Shown here: in pieces, positions 62,001 through 64,000 of the stretch
Layout: every line of letters starts with the position of its first letter
Numbering within the stretch: the first letter of the stretch is position 1
Assembly (NCBI GenBank): GCA_947290775.1
Contig: CAMYPM010000006.1
Location: forward strand, 1-64,000
Source of the DNA: an uncultured Bacteroidales bacterium
GTDB lineage: Bacteria > Bacteroidota > Bacteroidia > Bacteroidales > Porphyromonadaceae
Direction of reading: 5' to 3'
Length of the DNA: 64,000 bases
Made by a program: the position numbers and the translations under genes
The notes under the pieces: generated by a model
Told to the model about the DNA's origin: nothing
The model's input: the letters and a program-made list of their open reading frames with translations, nothing else
Databases searched by the model: none

Positions 62001-64000
62001 TCAGTGTGCTTCAAGCCAGTTCGCCCCCGTATCTATAGATACCTCTATAGGTACGTTCAATGTGCCTAATGCGTTCTTCATCTCTTCCTCAACGATATTT
62101 TTGAGAAGCTCGGTCTCATCTAAGTGGGCATCGAAATTCAACTCATCGTGCACTTGCATGATCATGCGGCTTTTGAGATGCTCTTTGCGGAGACGCTGGT
62201 CAATACGCACCATAGCTATCTTGATCATATCGGCAGCAGAGCCTTGAATAGGGGCATTGACTGCATTGCGTTCTGCAAAATTACGTACTGTGGCATTACG
62301 GCTTGTTATATCCGGCAGGTAGCGGCGGCGACCCATAATAGTCTCTGCATAGCCCTTCTCTTTAGCTTCAACAATACATCGCTCTACGAAGTTGGTAACG
62401 GCGGGGTAGTGGCTGTTGTAGCCATCAATAAGTTCTTTTGCCTGTCCCATGGAAATACGTAGTCGCTTGCTTAGTCCGAAGGGGGAGATCCCATAAATAA
62501 TACCGAAATTAGCTGTTTTGGCATGAGAACGCTGTTGTGCTGTCACTTGGTCAAATGGCACGCCATAGATACGTGCCGCAGTGGAGCGATGAATGTCTAA
62601 TCCATCCTTAAAGGCCTGTATAAGCGCATCATCCTTGCTAAAGTGTGCGAGAAGACGCAATTCAATTTGTGAGTAATCGGCACTCAGAAAGGTGTACTCC
62701 TCGTTAGTAGGAATGAATGCAGCACGTATCTCTTGTCCGATATCAGTGCGGACGGGTATGTTTTGTAGGTTGGGATTAGAAGAGGAGAGGCGACCGGTGG
62801 CAGCAATGGCCTGATTAAAGGAGGTGTGTAACTTGCCATCAGCATGAAGATAGCCCGGTAGAGCTTCAATATAGGTACTCACCAGCTTACGAATGCCGCG
62901 CCACTCAAGCAGTTTATCTACAATAGGGTGATCCACACGATACTTATCCAGTACCTCCTCGCTTGTCGCATAGAAGCCGGTTTTAGTTTTTGCCGGACGA
63001 GCGTCTATTTGTAGATCGTCAAAGAGTACCTCACCTACTTGTGCGGGGCTGTTAAGATTAAAGCGTTTGCCGGCTATATCAATTATCTCTTCTTCTAATC
63101 TTTCTAATTGGTTTTTAAGCCCTTTCCCTGCTTCATTGAGTCGATCTACATCCAGTCTTACACCGTACTCCTCCATATCTTTCAGAACAGCAACCAAAGG
63201 CATTTCTACCTCGTCAAAGAGTGTTTGCAGAGAGTCGTTGCAAAGTTCCTTCTTTAGTATGGGTTGAAGACGAAGAGTGACATCGGCATCCTCAGCGGAA
63301 TAGTCGCTGAGCAGAGCTACCGGTACATCTTGTCGCAAAGAGAAGTTTTTCTTATCAGAGAGAGCCTTATAAGGCACCATCTTCCATGAGAGATACTGAA
63401 GCGCTTGGGCATCTAAGTTGTGAGGTTTTTCAGGTGCTACCAAGTAATGCGCTATCATCGTATCAAAGAGAGGCGTTGGATAAGCGACTCCATAGCGGGC
63501 AAGTACCTCGGTATCAAACTTAGCGTTTTGCGCCACTTTTAGAATGTGCGTATCGGTCATGAAGGAGGAGAGCGGAGAAAGAATGCGACAAACCGCCTCC
63601 CGGTCTGTGGGGAGTAGTACGAAATAGGACTCACCGGGCGCAACTGCTATGGAAAGGCCTACTATATGGCACAATAAAGGATCTGTACCATCTGTCTCCG
63701 TATCAAAAGCAAAAGAGTCAACTTCTGAGAGCCGTTTCCAGAGAATGGCGAGCTCCTGCTCTGTTTGCAAAAGGCGATAGCTGGTATCTTTCGTCTGATA
63801 GCTGTAGCCCTGAGGTTCGGGTTCCTGTATGGTCGTCCCGGAAGAAGAGGCATCCGTGTTCGCTGTATCAAAGAGAGTCCCAAGTGACTGCTTAGGATAA
63901 AGTCGATTGAGTAAAGACTTGAACTCCAATTGCTCCAAAAGAGCCGTTAAGGAGTCTCTGTCTGCCTCTTTTCGGGCAAAGGATTTAATGGACTCCTCTA
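62001..64000 (-). CDS. polA: DNA polymerase I (partial, 5' end beyond window)
   Basis: Repair and Okazaki-fragment polymerase. The visible part is about 665 residues and stays open to the window edge; the missing N-terminus should hold the 5'-nuclease. The 3'-5' proofreading domain is intact: ExoI FDTETDGTD, ExoII NAKFDTEV and ExoIII YSAEDADV. The polymerase has motif A SADYSQIELRLLA, motif B RSHAKTANFGIIYG (Phe at the dNTP-selectivity site) and motif C MQVHDEL. An internal TTG at 63938 is not the start: the reading frame and family homology continue upstream (EADRDSLTALLEQL). The HAD-hotdog gene follows. Confidence 0.96.
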   Translation of the reverse strand, partial: EESIKSFARKEADRDSLTALLEQLEFKSLLNRLYPKQSLGTLFDTANTDASSSGTTIQEPEPQGYSYQTKDTSYRLLQTEQELAILWKRLSEVDSFAFDTETDGTDPLLCHIVGLSIAVAPGESYFVLLPTDREAVCRILSPLSSFMTDTHILKVAQNAKFDTEVLARYGVAYPTPLFDTMIAHYLVAPEKPHNLDAQALQYLSWKMVPYKALSDKKNFSLRQDVPVALLSDYSAEDADVTLRLQPILKKELCNDSLQTLFDEVEMPLVAVLKDMEEYGVRLDVDRLNEAGKGLKNQLERLEEEIIDIAGKRFNLNSPAQVGEVLFDDLQIDARPAKTKTGFYATSEEVLDKYRVDHPIVDKLLEWRGIRKLVSTYIEALPGYLHADGKLHTSFNQAIAATGRLSSSNPNLQNIPVRTDIGQEIRAAFIPTNEEYTFLSADYSQIELRLLAHFSKDDALIQAFKDGLDIHRSTAARIYGVPFDQVTAQQRSHAKTANFGIIYGISPFGLSKRLRISMGQAKELIDGYNSHYPAVTNFVERCIVEAKEKGYAETIMGRRRYLPDITSRNATVRNFAERNAVNAPIQGSAADMIKIAMVRIDQRLRKEHLKSRMIMQVHDELNFDAHLDETELLKNIVEEEMKNALGTLNVPIEVSIDTGANWLEAH

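Noticed and set aside
63938..64000. polA starting at an internal TTG at 63938
   Set aside because: The frame stays open with family-like sequence to the window edge, and a complete DNA polymerase I needs the upstream 5'-nuclease region.

Overview
The window comes from a Bacteroidota chromosome, most likely the genus Porphyromonas or a close relative. The evidence is many -7 promoter boxes of the TAnnTTTG type with few Shine-Dalgarno sequences, a fused murF-alr gene, a secreted leucine-rich-repeat protein with a type IX secretion (Por) tail, a FadL-type porin, DUF6089/DUF6242 envelope genes next to uppS-bamA, and an energy metabolism built on fumarate reductase and a sodium-pumping methylmalonyl-CoA decarboxylase. 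Species cannot be fixed from the sequence alone. Gene density is high and no gene looks clearly broken. There is no rRNA operon, CRISPR array or intact insertion sequence.

Layout. 1-3435: a 42-bp tandem repeat and hsdR of a type I restriction system whose partner genes lie outside the window. 3752-9513: one probable operon (gpmA, mce, mmdA, lipoprotein-type mmdD, mmdE, mmdC, mmdB) that ends in a strong terminator. 9704-15170: an AspT/SucE-type exporter and frdCAB. Together these encode the succinate-to-propionate branch, the fumarate-to-succinate step and a plausible dicarboxylate exporter. 15230-26668: mutS, an LRR surface protein, an HD-domain protein, gdhA, yebC, pheT and mscS. 26781-31551: a repeat copy, a DUF349 protein, a small helical protein, a nitrilase-family amidase and a secreted EEP-family hydrolase. 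31652-38412: cdd, a FadL-like porin, a strange Tyr/Gly-rich then Arg/Ser-rich secreted protein, a YihY-type membrane protein and an rRNA methyltransferase. 38465-42975: murF-alr and dnaG. 43166-46310: a glycosyltransferase and groES-groEL, the latter behind a sigma-54-like promoter. 46399-54354: tRNA-Asn, a fabK-like gene, two skp/ompH genes, bamA, uppS, DUF6089 and DUF6242, which is an outer-membrane biogenesis block. 54465-56201: tRNA-Glu, rpsT, a second identical tRNA-Glu, and nusB. 56409-64000: folP, cdaA, a GH13 enzyme, prs, a HAD-hotdog fusion and polA, which runs off the window end.

The most noteworthy signals not explained by ordinary genes are a dispersed intergenic element made of 22-bp dyad units (three copies), the lipoprotein/lamin-tail extension on the decarboxylase delta subunit with a separate small epsilon subunit that repeats its tail, the sigma-54-like groESL promoter, a catalytically degenerate HAD domain fused to an intact hotdog thioesterase, and two Tyr/Gly-rich low-complexity segments, one of them inside BamA. 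I could not run any search. All identifications rest on motif recognition and gene context.
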